Below are positions 22,999 through 33,820 of a stretch of 64,000 nucleotides of DNA, in pieces. Source of the DNA: Gerris lacustris (taxonomy: Eukaryota; Arthropoda; Insecta; Hemiptera; Gerridae); NCBI GenBank assembly GCA_951217055.1, contig OX578286.1:38410345-38474344 (forward strand), written 5' to 3'. The translations under genes were made by a program, and so were the position numbers. Positions within the stretch are counted from its first letter, which is position 1, and every line of letters starts with the position of its first letter. The notes beneath the pieces are model-generated. The model was not told where the DNA came from. It saw nothing but the letters and a program-made list of their open reading frames with translations, and did not search any database.

Positions 22999-25900
22999 CC
23001 CCAAGTACGTGTCTCAGGCTAAAGCCTTTATTCCCAAGTACGTATCATAAGACAAAATCTTAACAGAGTCCTAACAACTTTTTTCAGGTCAATACCTTAA
23101 TAGGTTCCCAAGTACGTATCATAAGACAAAATCATAACAGAGTCCTAACAACTTTTTTCAGGTCAATACCTTAATAGGTTCCCAAGTACGTATCATAAGA
23201 CAAAATCTTAACAGAGTCCTAACAACTTTTTTCAGGTCAATACCTTAATAGGTTCCCAAGTACGTATCATAAGACAAAATCATAACAGAGTCCTAACAAC
23301 TTTTTTCAGGTCAATACCTTAATAGGTTCCCAAGTACGTATCATAAGACAAAATCTTAACAGAGTCCTAACAACTTTTTCCAGGTCAATACCTTAATAGG
23401 TTCCCAAGTACGTATCATAAGACAAAATCATAACAGAGTCCTAACAACTTTTTTCAGGTCAATACCTTAATAGGTTCCCAAGTACGTATCATAAGACAAA
23501 ATCATAACAGAGTCCTAACAACTTATTTCAGGCCAAAGACTTAATAGGTTCTCAAGTACGTATCATAAGACAAAATCATAACAGAGTCCTAACAACTTTT
23601 TTCAGGTCAATACCTTAATAGGTTCCCAAGTACGTATCATAAGACAAAATCATAACAGAGTCCTAACAACTTTTTTCAGGTCAATACCTTAATAGGTTCC
23701 CAAGTACGTATCATAAGACAAAATCATAACAGAGTCCTAACAACTTTTTTCAGGTCAATACCTTAATAGGTTCCCAAGTACGTATCATAAGACAAAATCA
23801 TAACAGAGTCCTAACAACTTATTTCAGGCCAAAGACTTAATAGGTTCCCAAGTACGTATCATAAGACAAAATCATAACAGAGTCCTAACAACTTTTTTCA
23901 GGTCAATACCTTAATAGGTTCCCAAGTACGTATCATAAGACAAAATCATAACAGAGTCCTAACAACTTTTTTCAGGTCAATACCTTAATAGGTTCCCAAG
24001 TACGTATCATAAGACAAAATCATAACAGAGTCCTAACAACTTATTTCAGGCCAAAGACTTAATAGGTTCCCAAGTACGTATCATAAGACAAAATCATAAC
24101 AGAGTCCTAACAACTTTTTTCAGGTCAATACCTTAATAGGTTCCCAAGTACGTATCATAAGACAAAATCATAACAGAGTCCTAACAACTTTTTTCAGGTC
24201 AATACCTTAATAGGTTCCCAAGTACGTATCATAAGACAAAATCATAACAGAGTCCTAACAACTTATTTCAGGTCAATACCTTAATAGGTTCCCAAGTACG
24301 TATCATAAGACAAAATCATAACAGAGTCCTAACAACTTTTTTCAGGTCAATACCTTAATAGGTTCCCAAGTACGTATCATAAGACAAAATCATAACAGAG
24401 TCCTAACAACTTTTTTCAGGTCAATACCTTAATAGGTTCCCAAGTACGTATCATAAGACAAAATCATAACAGAGTCCTAACAACTTTTTTCAGGTCAATA
24501 CCTTAATAGGTTCCCAAGTACGTATCATAAGACAAAATCTTAACAGAGTCCTAACAACTTTTTTCAGGTCAATACCTTAATAGGTTCCCAAGTACGTATC
24601 ATAAGACAAAATCATAACAGAGTCCTAACAACTTTTTTCAGGTCAATACCTTAATAGGTTCCCAAGTACGTATCATAAGACAAAATCTTAACAGAGTCCT
24701 AACAACTTTTTCCAGGTCAATACCTTAATAGGTTCCCAAGTACGTATCATAAGACAAAATCTTAACAGAGTCCTAACAACTTTTTCCAGGTCAATACCTT
24801 AATAGGTTCCCAAGTACGTATCATAAGACAAAATCATAACAGAGTCCTAACAACTTATTTCAGGCCAAAGACTTAATAGGTTCTCAAGTACGTATCATAA
24901 GACAAAATCATAACAGAGTCCTAACAACTTTTTTCAGGTCAATACCTTAATAGGTTCCCAAGTACGTATCATAAGACAAAATCATAACAGAGTCCTAACA
25001 ACTTTTTTCAGGTCAATACCTTAATAGGTTCCCAAGTACGTATCATAAGACAAAATCATAACAGAGTCCTAACAACTTTTTTCAGGTCAATACCTTAATA
25101 GGTTCCCAAGTACGTATCATAAGACAAAATCATAACAGAGTCCTAACAACTTATTTCAGGCCAAAGACTTAATAGGTTCCCAAGTACGTATCATAAGACA
25201 AAATCATAACAGAGTCCTAACAACTTTTTTCAGGTCAATACCTTAATAGGTTCCCAAGTACGTATCATAAGACAAAATCATAACAGAGTCCTAACAACTT
25301 TTTTCAGGTCAATACCTTAATAGGTTCCCAAGTACGTATCATAAGACAAAATCATAACAGAGTCCTAACAACTTATTTCAGGCCAAAGACTTAATAGGTT
25401 CCCAAGTACGTATCATAAGACAAAATCATAACAGAGTCCTAACAACTTTTTTCAGGTCAATACCTTAATAGGTTCCCAAGTACGTATCATAAGACAAAAT
25501 CATAACAGAGTCCTAACAACTTTTTTCAGGTCAATACCTTAATAGGTTCCCAAGTACGTATCATAAGACAAAATCATAACAGAGTCCTAACAACTTATTT
25601 CAGGTCAATACCTTAATAGGTTCCCAAGTACGTATCATAAGACAAAATCATAACAGAGTCCTAACAACTTTTTTCAGGTCAATACCTTAATAGGTTCCCA
25701 AGTACGTATCATAAGACAAAATCATAACAGAGTCCTAACAACTTTTTTCAGGTCAATACCTTAATAGGTTCCCAAGTACGTATCATAAGACAAAATCATA
25801 ACAGAGTCCTAACAACTTTTTTCAGGTCAATACCTTAATAGGTTCCCAAGTACGTATCATAAGACAAAATCATAACAGAGTCCTAACAACTTTTTTCAGG

Positions 25901-27392
25901 TCAATACCTTAATAGGTTCCCAAGTACGTATCATAAGACAAAATCATAACAGAGTCCTAACAACTTTTTTCAGGTCAATACCTTAATAGGTTCCCAAGTA
26001 CGTATCATAAGACAAAATCATAACAGAGTCCTAACAACTTATTTCAGGCCAAAGACTTAATAGGTTCCCAAGTACGTATCATAAGACAAAATCATAACAG
26101 AGTCCTAACAACTTTTTTCAGGTCAATACCTTAATAGGTTCCCAAGTACGTATCATAAGACAAAATCATAACAGAGTCCTAACAACTTTTTTCAGGTCAA
26201 TACCTTAATAGGTTCCCAAGTACGTATCATAAGACAAAATCATAACAGAGTCCTAACAACTTATTTCAGGCCAAAGACTTAATAGGTTCCCAAGTACGTA
26301 TCATAAGACAAAATCATAACAGAGTCCTAACAACTTTTTTCAGGTCAATACCTTAATAGGTTCCCAAGTACGTATCATAAGACAAAATCATAACAGAGTC
26401 CTAACAACTTTTTTCAGGTCAATACCTTAATAGGTTCCCAAGTACGTATCATAAGACAAAATCATAACAGAGTCCTAACAACTTATTTCAGGTCAATACC
26501 TTAATAGGTTCCCAAGTACGTATCATAAGACAAAATCATAACAGAGTCCTAACAACTTTTTTCAGGTCAATACCTTAATAGGTTCCCAAGTACGTATCAT
26601 AAGACAAAATCATAACAGAGTCCTAACAACTTTTTTCAGGTCAATACCTTAATAGGTTCCCAAGTACGTATCATAAGACAAAATCATAACAGAGTCCTAA
26701 CAACTTTTTTCAGGTCAATACCTTAATAGGTTCCCAAGTACGTATCATAAGACAAAATCATAACAGAGTCCTAACAACTTTTTTCAGGTCAATACCTTAA
26801 TAGGTTCCCAAGTACGTATCATAAGACAAAATCATAACAGAGTCCTAACAACTTTTTTCAGGTCAATACCTTAATAGGTTCCCAAGTACGTATCATAAGA
26901 CAAAATCATAACAGAGTCCTAACAACTTATTTCAGGCCAAAGACTTAATAGGTTCCCAAGTACGTATCATAAGACAAAATCATAACAGAGTCCTAACAAC
27001 TTTTTTCAGGTCAATACCTTAATAGGTTCCCAAGTACGTATCATAAGACAAAATCATAACAGAGTCCTAACAACTTTTTTCAGGTCAATACCTTAATAGG
27101 TTCCCAAGTACGTATCATAAGACAAAATCATAACAGAGTCCTAACAACTTATTTCAGGTCAATACCTTAATAGGTTCCCAAGTACGTATCATAAGACAAA
27201 ATCATAACAGAGTCCTAACAACTTTTTTCAGGTCAATACCTTAATAGGTTCCCAAGTACGTATCATAAGACAAAATCATAACAGAGTCCTAACAACTTTT
27301 TTCAGGTCAATACCTTAATAGGTTCCCAAGTACGTATCATAAGACAAAATCATAACAGAGTCCTAACAACTTTTTTCAGGTCAATACCTTAA
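22999..27392. repeat. 74-bp satellite array, about 59 units
   Basis: CCCAAGTACGTATCATAAGA recurs every 74 bases up to the assembly gap. Every unit has TCCTAACAACTTTTTTCAG (or TTATTTCAG), a good branch point plus 3' splice-site pattern. A variant with CAGGCCAAAG or TTATTTCAG marks units at 23521, 23817, 24039, 24261, 24853, 25149, 25371, 25593, 26037, 26259, 26481, 26925 and 27147. Those spacings are exact multiples of 74 and reveal higher-order repeats of 12 (888 bp) and 18 (1332 bp) units. Contiguous units without spacers: a satellite, not a CRISPR. Confidence 0.98.
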
Positions 27393-27592
27393 NNNNNNNN
27401 NNNNNNNNNNNNNNNNNNNNNNNNNNNNNNNNNNNNNNNNNNNNNNNNNNNNNNNNNNNNNNNNNNNNNNNNNNNNNNNNNNNNNNNNNNNNNNNNNNNN
27501 NNNNNNNNNNNNNNNNNNNNNNNNNNNNNNNNNNNNNNNNNNNNNNNNNNNNNNNNNNNNNNNNNNNNNNNNNNNNNNNNNNNNNNNNNNNN
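27393..27592. other. Assembly gap (200 N)
   Basis: Exactly 200 N, probably a nominal gap size. It joins the satellite to the Penelope-like array; both sides are highly repetitive, so true distance and copy number are unknown. Confidence 0.99.
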
Positions 27593-27650
27593 GAGAGACT
27601 TCGACTCTGCTGATGATGGCGTTTAGCCGAAACCGGTCCAGTGATCTCCA
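27593..27650 (+). ncRNA. Hammerhead-ribozyme-like motif, PLE copy 1
   Basis: CTGATGA (27610-27616), one unpaired T, stem II GGC/GCC with loop GTTTA, then GAAA (27629-27632). Stem III would be the self-complementary ACCGGT (27632-27637) and the predicted cleavage follows C27638. Stem I can form by CTG/CAG and GAGA/TCTC with an internal loop. Hammerheads with tiny palindromic stem III that act as dimers are described for Penelope-like elements. The extra T before stem II is a departure from the minimal core, so activity is not assured. Confidence 0.65.
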
Positions 27651-27685
27651 GATCAAGCAAGTATTGACGGTAGGGATATCCTCAT

Positions 27686-29464
27686 TTGATAACGTACAAA
27701 CTGACTGCTAAACAGATTAGGAATAAGATACACGACAATAACCTCACTATCACAAAAGCAGATAAAGGCAACGCCACAGTCATTATAAAGACAACAGACT
27801 ACATAGACAAGACAGTACATTTCATCAACACGAATGGCTACAAACAGCTACAGAAAGACCCAACTAACAAGTACCAGACAGACATACATAACGCGATAAT
27901 CCGGTCACCTTTGATAATTTTGCCGAAAAATAAATATCGTTACATAAATTCTAACCCGTCAATTCCTTCACTAAAAGCTTTACCAAAAATTCACAAACCT
28001 GACACACCTATTAGACCAATAGTCAACTACAGACAGACACCCGCATACAAACTCTCACAACACTTAGCAACAACCATAAAAGACTTTGCAGAACTTGACG
28101 ATAAATACACATTAAAAAACAGCCACGAATTAACGACTTTAACATCTAACCTTACTCTAAATTCACAAAGCCGACTAATATCACTCGACGTAACTAATCT
28201 TTACACATCTATACCTGTTAACGAGACTATAAACTTACTTGAACACAAATTATTACTCAACCACGACCGACAGACTGTACAACAACTAATAAATTTACTA
28301 CGCACTACTTTAAAACAGAACTACTTCAGTTTCAATGCCAAGAATTACTTAGCGACAGACGGTTTGGGAATGGGTCATCCAACATCTTCCATAATGGCTG
28401 AGGTTTTCATGCAATCCTTAGAAGATCTGTATGTACCTAAGCTAGCGGAGGTATTTGGCGTGGTCTATTACAAACGTTATGTCGACGACTGCTTTCTGGT
28501 AATCGAGTCTGAAATAGAACGAACTAACGACTTACTGACGTACATGAACGAAATACACCCTAACATTAAATTCACCTTAGAAACAGAAACAGACGGACAA
28601 CTTAACTTCATGGACTTAACCTTGTCACGAATAGACCACAAACTCACTTACAAAATCTATAGGAAACCTACAGCAACCGACCACACAATACACGCAACGT
28701 CAAATCATCCAACACAACACAAACTAGCCGCATACAGATCCATGATACACCGACTCAATACCACACCTCTGACTCCCGATAACTATCAAACAGAACTCGA
28801 CACAATACACAACATAGCTAAAAACAACGGATATCACAAACGTACCATAAACAAACTGGTAGGACGACACAAGAATAGGACCAACATGACACAACAAACG
28901 ACACCGAACGACTTTCAATGGACTGCACTAACTTACGTAGGCAAAGAGACTTATCGACTCACAAACTTTTTCAACAAATACGACATTAAGACAGCTTTCA
29001 AAACAACAAACAACATAGGGAACAGACTAATAAAACGACAGACTAACAATAACATTTATGACAATAGTGGAATTTATAAACTAACTTGCAACGACTGCGA
29101 CCAAGTATACATAGGAAGGACAGGACGCAACTTACAAACTAGGTATAAAGAACACATACGATCTTACATATACAATAGAACAGACTCTAACTTCGCTAAC
29201 CACCTACGCAAACACGGACACGAACCGACGACAATTGACCAATCAATGACATTATTGCACAAAGAACAGAAAGGACCAAGACTCGACATACTTGAAAAAC
29301 TTGAAATTTACAAACATAGGACGACCAACAAGACCTTAATTAACGAACAATTACTCACTAACTCTGACGTAACATTTTCAGCACTTAAACCACCAACCAA
29401 CAAACGTAAACGAGACGACACAACCTTAACGCATACGCTAAGTAAAAGACCTAGACTAGACTGA
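27686..29464 (+). CDS. Penelope-like reverse transcriptase with GIY-YIG endonuclease (5'-truncated), copy 1
   Basis: 592 residues as read from a TTG; no ATG is near and an in-frame TAG lies just upstream, so the N-terminal part of the usual longer PLE protein is absent. RT motifs in order: KADKG at 24-28, LPKIHKP 99-105, SLDVTNLYTSIP 166-177, GLGMGHPTSS 226-235, catalytic YVDD in YVDDCF 265-270 and QLNFMDLTLSR 305-315. The GIY-YIG nuclease is at about 462-512: GIY 462-464, YIG 475-477, Arg481, KEH 488-490 and FANHL. C468/C471 lie between GIY and YIG. The C-terminus has basic KRKR (573-576) and SKRPR, possible nuclear-localisation signals. The enzyme would nick target DNA and copy its RNA there. 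Catalytic residues look intact, but without start codon and N-terminus I call it incomplete. Confidence 0.9.
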   Translation: MITYKLTAKQIRNKIHDNNLTITKADKGNATVIIKTTDYIDKTVHFINTNGYKQLQKDPTNKYQTDIHNAIIRSPLIILPKNKYRYINSNPSIPSLKALPKIHKPDTPIRPIVNYRQTPAYKLSQHLATTIKDFAELDDKYTLKNSHELTTLTSNLTLNSQSRLISLDVTNLYTSIPVNETINLLEHKLLLNHDRQTVQQLINLLRTTLKQNYFSFNAKNYLATDGLGMGHPTSSIMAEVFMQSLEDLYVPKLAEVFGVVYYKRYVDDCFLVIESEIERTNDLLTYMNEIHPNIKFTLETETDGQLNFMDLTLSRIDHKLTYKIYRKPTATDHTIHATSNHPTQHKLAAYRSMIHRLNTTPLTPDNYQTELDTIHNIAKNNGYHKRTINKLVGRHKNRTNMTQQTTPNDFQWTALTYVGKETYRLTNFFNKYDIKTAFKTTNNIGNRLIKRQTNNNIYDNSGIYKLTCNDCDQVYIGRTGRNLQTRYKEHIRSYIYNRTDSNFANHLRKHGHEPTTIDQSMTLLHKEQKGPRLDILEKLEIYKHRTTNKTLINEQLLTNSDVTFSALKPPTNKRKRDDTTLTHTLSKRPRLD

Positions 29465-29825
29465 ACTTTTCGAACACCCATCTCTTTTTTCTTTTCCTTC
29501 ATCAATTTCTCAACTTTTTCTCTTATTATTCTTCCCCTCCTAAAATCATCCTTTTCTTTTTCTCTATGCCAACTCTTATGGTTCTTTACATTATCTCTGT
29601 CCGTCGCCCACCCTTCACTCTATTACATCGCCTTGTCTCTATTCAACCCTTTCGTCTATTGCATCATCCCTCTACGCAACCTTCCCTTCATTACATCATC
29701 TTCTTTTTCGCGCACTCTTCCCTTTGTTTTTTCGCCGTCTGTGCACCTGACACCCCCGTCTCACGGGTTTTTCCTTATCCTACTCCTTTTGTATATATAT
29801 CTTCATCTGCCTCCACCTTTCCAAC
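29465..29825 (+). other. 3' UTR of PLE unit 1
   Basis: Pyrimidine-rich sequence (CTTTTTTC- and CCCTTC-rich) between the RT stop and the next pLTR. The frames at 29566-29901 and 29633-29842 are low-complexity Ser/Pro/Phe-rich by-products. Confidence 0.7.
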
Positions 29826-29966
29826 TTCATTCTCTCATGTAGACTCGATAAGTGTGTTGAGTGCTACGAGAGACTTCGACTCTGCTGATGATGGCGTTTA
29901 GCCGAAACCGGTCCAGTGATCTCCAGATCAAGCAAGTATTGACGGTAGGGATATCCTCATTTGATA
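29826..29966 (+). repeat. PLE pLTR core (141 bp) between units
   Basis: The 141-bp segment from TTCATTCTCTCATGTAGACT to CCTCATTTGATA. The same segment forms both arms of the palindrome at 32303-32586 and occurs again at 32101-32241. Confidence 0.8.
29868..29925 (+). ncRNA. Hammerhead-like motif, PLE copy 2
   Basis: Same sequence as at 27593-27650; CTGATGA starts at 29885 and predicted cleavage is after 29913, exactly 2275 bases from the first. Confidence 0.65.
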
Positions 29967-31739
29967 ACGTACAAACTGACTGCTAAACAGATTAGGAATA
30001 AGATACACGACAATAACCTCACTATCACAAAAGCAGATAAAGGCAACGCCACAGTCATTATAAAGACAACAGACTACATAGACAAGACAGTACATTTCAT
30101 CAACACGAATGGCTACAAACAGCTACAGAAAGACCCAACTAACAAGTACCAGACAGACATACATAACGCGATAATCCGGTCACCTTTGATAATTTTGCCG
30201 AAAAATAAATATCGTTACATAAATTCTAACCCGTCAATTCCTTCACTAAAAGCTTTACCAAAAATTCACAAACCTGACACACCTATTAGACCAATAGTCA
30301 ACTACAGACAGACACCCGCATACAAACTCTCACAACACTTAGCAACAACCATAAAAGACTTTGCAGAACTTGACGATAAATACACATTAAAAAACAGCCA
30401 CGAATTAACGACTTTAACATCTAACCTTACTCTAAATTCACAAAGCCGACTAATATCACTCGACGTAACTAATCTTTACACATCTATACCTGTTAACGAG
30501 ACTATAAACTTACTTGAACACAAATTATTACTCAACCACGACCGACAGACTGTACAACAACTAATAAATTTACTACGCACTACTTTAAAACAGAACTACT
30601 TCAGTTTCAATGCCAAGAATTACTTAGCGACAGACGGTTTGGGAATGGGTCATCCAACATCTTCCATAATGGCTGAGGTTTTCATGCAATCCTTAGAAGA
30701 TCTGTATGTACCTAAGCTAGCGGAGGTATTTGGCGTGGTCTATTACAAACGTTATGTCGACGACTGCTTTCTGGTAATCGAGTCTGAAATAGAACGAACT
30801 AACGACTTACTGACGTACATGAACGAAATACACCCTAACATTAAATTCACCTTAGAAACAGAAACAGACGGACAACTTAACTTCATGGACTTAACCTTGT
30901 CACGAATAGACCACAAACTCACTTACAAAATCTATAGGAAACCTACAGCAACCGACCACACAATACACGCAACGTCAAATCATCCAACACAACACAAACT
31001 AGCCGCATACAGATCCATGATACACCGACTCAATACCACACCTCTGACTCCCGATAACTATCAAACAGAACTCGACACAATACACAACATAGCTAAAAAC
31101 AACGGATATCACAAACGTACCATAAACAAACTGGTAGGACGACACAAGAATAGGACCAACATGACACAACAAACGACACCGAACGACTTTCAATGGACTG
31201 CACTAACTTACGTAGGCAAAGAGACTTATCGACTCACAAACTTTTTCAACAAATACGACATTAAGACAGCTTTCAAAACAACAAACAACATAGGGAACAG
31301 ACTAATAAAACGACAGACTAACAATAACATTTATGACAATAGTGGAATTTATAAACTAACTTGCAACGACTGCGACCAAGTATACATAGGAAGGACAGGA
31401 CGCAACTTACAAACTAGGTATAAAGAACACATACGATCTTACATATACAATAGAACAGACTCTAACTTCGCTAACCACCTACGCAAACACGGACACGAAC
31501 CGACGACAATTGACCAATCAATGACATTATTGCACAAAGAACAGAAAGGACCAAGACTCGACATACTTGAAAAACTTGAAATTTACAAACATAGGACGAC
31601 CAACAAGACCTTAATTAACGAACAATTACTCACTAACTCTGACGTAACATTTTCAGCACTTAAACCACCAACCAACAAACGTAAACGAGACGACACAACC
31701 TTAACGCATACGCTAAGTAAAAGACCTAGACTAGACTGA
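29961..31739 (+). CDS. Penelope-like RT/GIY-YIG, copy 2
   Basis: Same 592-residue translation as copy 1, with the same TTG-only beginning, RT motifs (YVDD at 266-269 of the frame) and GIY-YIG domain (from residue 462). The identical truncation in both units means the array was amplified from one already shortened unit, or that the real N-terminus is supplied from elsewhere, for example by reading through the pLTR with a frameshift or splice. Absence of any difference between copies points to very recent duplication, gene conversion or an assembly artefact. Confidence 0.9.
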   Translation: MITYKLTAKQIRNKIHDNNLTITKADKGNATVIIKTTDYIDKTVHFINTNGYKQLQKDPTNKYQTDIHNAIIRSPLIILPKNKYRYINSNPSIPSLKALPKIHKPDTPIRPIVNYRQTPAYKLSQHLATTIKDFAELDDKYTLKNSHELTTLTSNLTLNSQSRLISLDVTNLYTSIPVNETINLLEHKLLLNHDRQTVQQLINLLRTTLKQNYFSFNAKNYLATDGLGMGHPTSSIMAEVFMQSLEDLYVPKLAEVFGVVYYKRYVDDCFLVIESEIERTNDLLTYMNEIHPNIKFTLETETDGQLNFMDLTLSRIDHKLTYKIYRKPTATDHTIHATSNHPTQHKLAAYRSMIHRLNTTPLTPDNYQTELDTIHNIAKNNGYHKRTINKLVGRHKNRTNMTQQTTPNDFQWTALTYVGKETYRLTNFFNKYDIKTAFKTTNNIGNRLIKRQTNNNIYDNSGIYKLTCNDCDQVYIGRTGRNLQTRYKEHIRSYIYNRTDSNFANHLRKHGHEPTTIDQSMTLLHKEQKGPRLDILEKLEIYKHRTTNKTLINEQLLTNSDVTFSALKPPTNKRKRDDTTLTHTLSKRPRLD

Positions 31740-32142
31740 ACTTTTCGAACACCCATCTCTTTTTTCTTTTCCTTCATCAATTTCTCAACTTTTTCTCTTA
31801 TTATTCTTCCCCTCCTAAAATCATCCTTTTCTTTTTCTCTATGCCAACTCTTATGGTTCTTTACATTATCTCTGTCCGTCGCCCACCCTTCACTCTATTA
31901 CATCGCCTTGTCTCTATTCAACCCTTTCGTCTATTGCATCATCCCTCTACGCAACCTTCCCTTCATTACATCATCTTCTTTTTCGCGCACTCTTCCCTTT
32001 GTTTTTTCGCCGTCTGTGCACCTGACACCCCCGTCTCACGGGTTTTTCCTTATCCTACTCCTTTTGTATATATATCTTCATCTGCCTCCACCTTTCCAAC
32101 TTCATTCTCTCATGTAGACTCGATAAGTGTGTTGAGTGCTAC

Positions 32143-32200
32143 GAGAGACTTCGACTCTGCTGATGATGGCGTTTAGCCGAAACCGGTCCAGTGATCTCCA
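32143..32200 (+). ncRNA. Hammerhead-like motif, PLE copy 3
   Basis: CTGATGA starts at 32160; same motif at the head of the partial third unit, which stops at 32241. Confidence 0.65.
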
Positions 32201-32236
32201 GATCAAGCAAGTATTGACGGTAGGGATATCCTCATT

Positions 32237-32240
<4 letters not shown>

Positions 32241-32302
<62 letters not shown>
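32241..32302. repeat. (TA)n tract
   Basis: About 30 TA dinucleotides between the partial third PLE unit and the palindrome. Confidence 0.95.
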
Positions 32303-32305
<3 letters not shown>

Positions 32306-32586
32306 CGAATGAGGATATCCCTACCGTCAATACTTGCTTGATCTGGAGATCACTGGACCGGTTTCGGCTAAACGCCATCATCAGCAGAGTCGAAGTCTCT
32401 CGTAGCACTCAACACACTTATCGAGTCTACATGAGAGAATGAACTTCATTCTCTCATGTAGACTCGATAAGTGTGTTGAGTGCTACGAGAGACTTCGACT
32501 CTGCTGATGATGGCGTTTAGCCGAAACCGGTCCAGTGATCTCCAGATCAAGCAAGTATTGACGGTAGGGATATCCTCATTCGATAA
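32303..32586. mobile_element. PLE pLTR palindrome
   Basis: Arms 32303-32443 (minus) and 32445-32586 (plus) are essentially perfect inverted copies of the 141-bp pLTR core, centred on C32444. Inverted pLTR pairs are a known outcome of PLE insertion. Each arm carries the hammerhead-like motif: minus at about 32343-32402, plus at 32487-32544 (CTGATGA starts at 32504). Confidence 0.85.
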
Positions 32587-32619
32587 CGTACAAACTTGCG
32601 GTAACTACTCAAAATTCGA

Positions 32620-32741
<122 letters not shown>

Positions 32742-32852
32742 TACACAGTTTGTGAGAGACACCAAGGGACCACGCAAGCGTGACCCATAGGAACTGTTCC
32801 AACATCAGACATTGCGTCATTAAGAGGTTGGCTCGGCATTACGCCATGTCCT

Positions 32853-32895
32853 GCATCGTTTCGTCGCGTCCGAGTCATCAGGGGCCCGACGATGC
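32853..32895 (-). ncRNA. Hammerhead core, left arm (mutated)
   Basis: Minus-strand counterpart of 33061-33103. CTGATGA and GAAA are kept, but the first base of stem II is C instead of G, which breaks the closing pair next to the core; probably impaired. Confidence 0.6.
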
Positions 32896-33060
32896 CCACC
32901 CAACTCTGGACCTATACTAGATCAAGAAGATCAGATATAGGACTTCAGAACGATCGTGTGTTTTGCTAGCCAAGCAAGAATGGCGCTATGAGAGCACGCT
33001 CGTTTCTGATAAGTCCTATATCTGATCTTCTTGATCTAGTATAGGTCCAGAGTTGAGTGG

Positions 33061-33103
33061 GCATCGTCGGGCCCCTGATGAGTCGGACGCGACGAAACGA
33101 TGC
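33061..33103 (+). ncRNA. Hammerhead ribozyme, right arm (clean core)
   Basis: Stem III: GCATCGT (33061-33067) pairs with ACGATGC (33097-33103), 7 perfect pairs. C33068 is the predicted cleavage position (GTC). Then GGGCCC (33069-33074), CTGATGA (33075-33081), stem II GTCG/CGAC (33082-33085, 33090-33093) with loop GACG, and GAAA (33094-33097). All invariant core bases are present. Both ends lie in stem III (type III topology). Stem I is only the palindrome GGGCCC with no room for a loop, so self-cleavage in cis should be poor and a dimer through GGGCCC is the likelier active form (inference). Confidence 0.75.
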
Positions 33104-33223
33104 AGGACATGGCGTAATGCCGAGCCAACATCTTAATGACGCAATGTCTGATGTTGGAACAGTTCCTATGGGTCACGCTTGCGTGGCACATCCCTTGGTG
33201 TCTCTCACAAATTGTGCATATAT

Positions 33224-33393
33224 GAGCAAATAGTGGCTTTATGTGAAGAAACAAGGTAAATGGCTAAACAGCGGAAACCATAATTTCGAAATATTTTAGA
33301 GGATTTTTTGTTGTTAAGATTTTAGCTATTAAAGACCTATTAAGAGCCTAGAATTTAGCCATTAAAGACTGATACACCCCTTTATTTATATAT

Positions 33394-33395
<2 letters not shown>
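33224..33395. other. Non-coding flank
   Basis: Short duplicated phrase (attttagccattaaagac) only. Confidence 0.4.
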
Positions 33396-33474
<79 letters not shown>

Positions 33475-33645
33475 TATAATATCAATTACATCAACTGTGT
33501 ACTGACTAATGATCCAATTTTATTGTATTAATAGTAATAAGTGTAAATATATATAAAGGATAATAATATCAATTACATCAACTGTGTACTGACTAATGAA
33601 CCAATTTTAATGTATTAATAATAAGTGTAATTGTAAATAAATTTC
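33396..33645. repeat. (TA)n tract and an adjacent direct duplication
   Basis: (TA)n 33396-33472, then two copies of a roughly 80-bp unit starting AATATCAATTACATCAACTG at about 33478 and 33566. Confidence 0.85.
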
Positions 33646-33820
33646 TTTCTCGTCGCTATCCTGTGAAAAAAATCTACTTTCTGAGTTATTGGCATGTGAA
33701 GATGGCAAATCATAACTACCTATAAAATAAGTAATTTTATGTGAAAATGTATTAATTTTTCTAACAATTTGTTTTTTTAGTCTTCTCTGTAACCAAGCTC
33801 TAAGAGTCTTTTTAAACTAA

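Larger units (their letters stand above)
27593..29867 (+). mobile_element. Penelope-like element, tandem unit 1 (2275 bp)
   Basis: Unit from one hammerhead-like motif to the next: ribozyme region, RT-GIY-YIG ORF, pyrimidine-rich 3' UTR, pLTR start. It appears identical to unit 2 (29868-32142), with the same ORF length and a constant 2275-base offset. Its left neighbour is the assembly gap, so more units may be missing. Confidence 0.9.
29868..32142 (+). mobile_element. Penelope-like element, tandem unit 2 (2275 bp)
   Basis: Second head-to-tail unit, indistinguishable from unit 1 in every block compared. It is followed by a partial third start (32143-32241) that ends where a (TA)n tract begins. 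Confidence 0.9.

Noticed and set aside
22999..27392. CRISPR-like regular repeats
   Set aside because: Units are contiguous and nearly identical with no unique spacers, in a eukaryotic context; it is a satellite.
27376..27660. Minus-strand frames across the N gap
   Set aside because: Mostly undefined residues; no evidence.
29308..29505. Minus-strand frames within the PLE units
   Set aside because: Shadows of the RT/GIY-YIG coding strand, repeated identically in both units.
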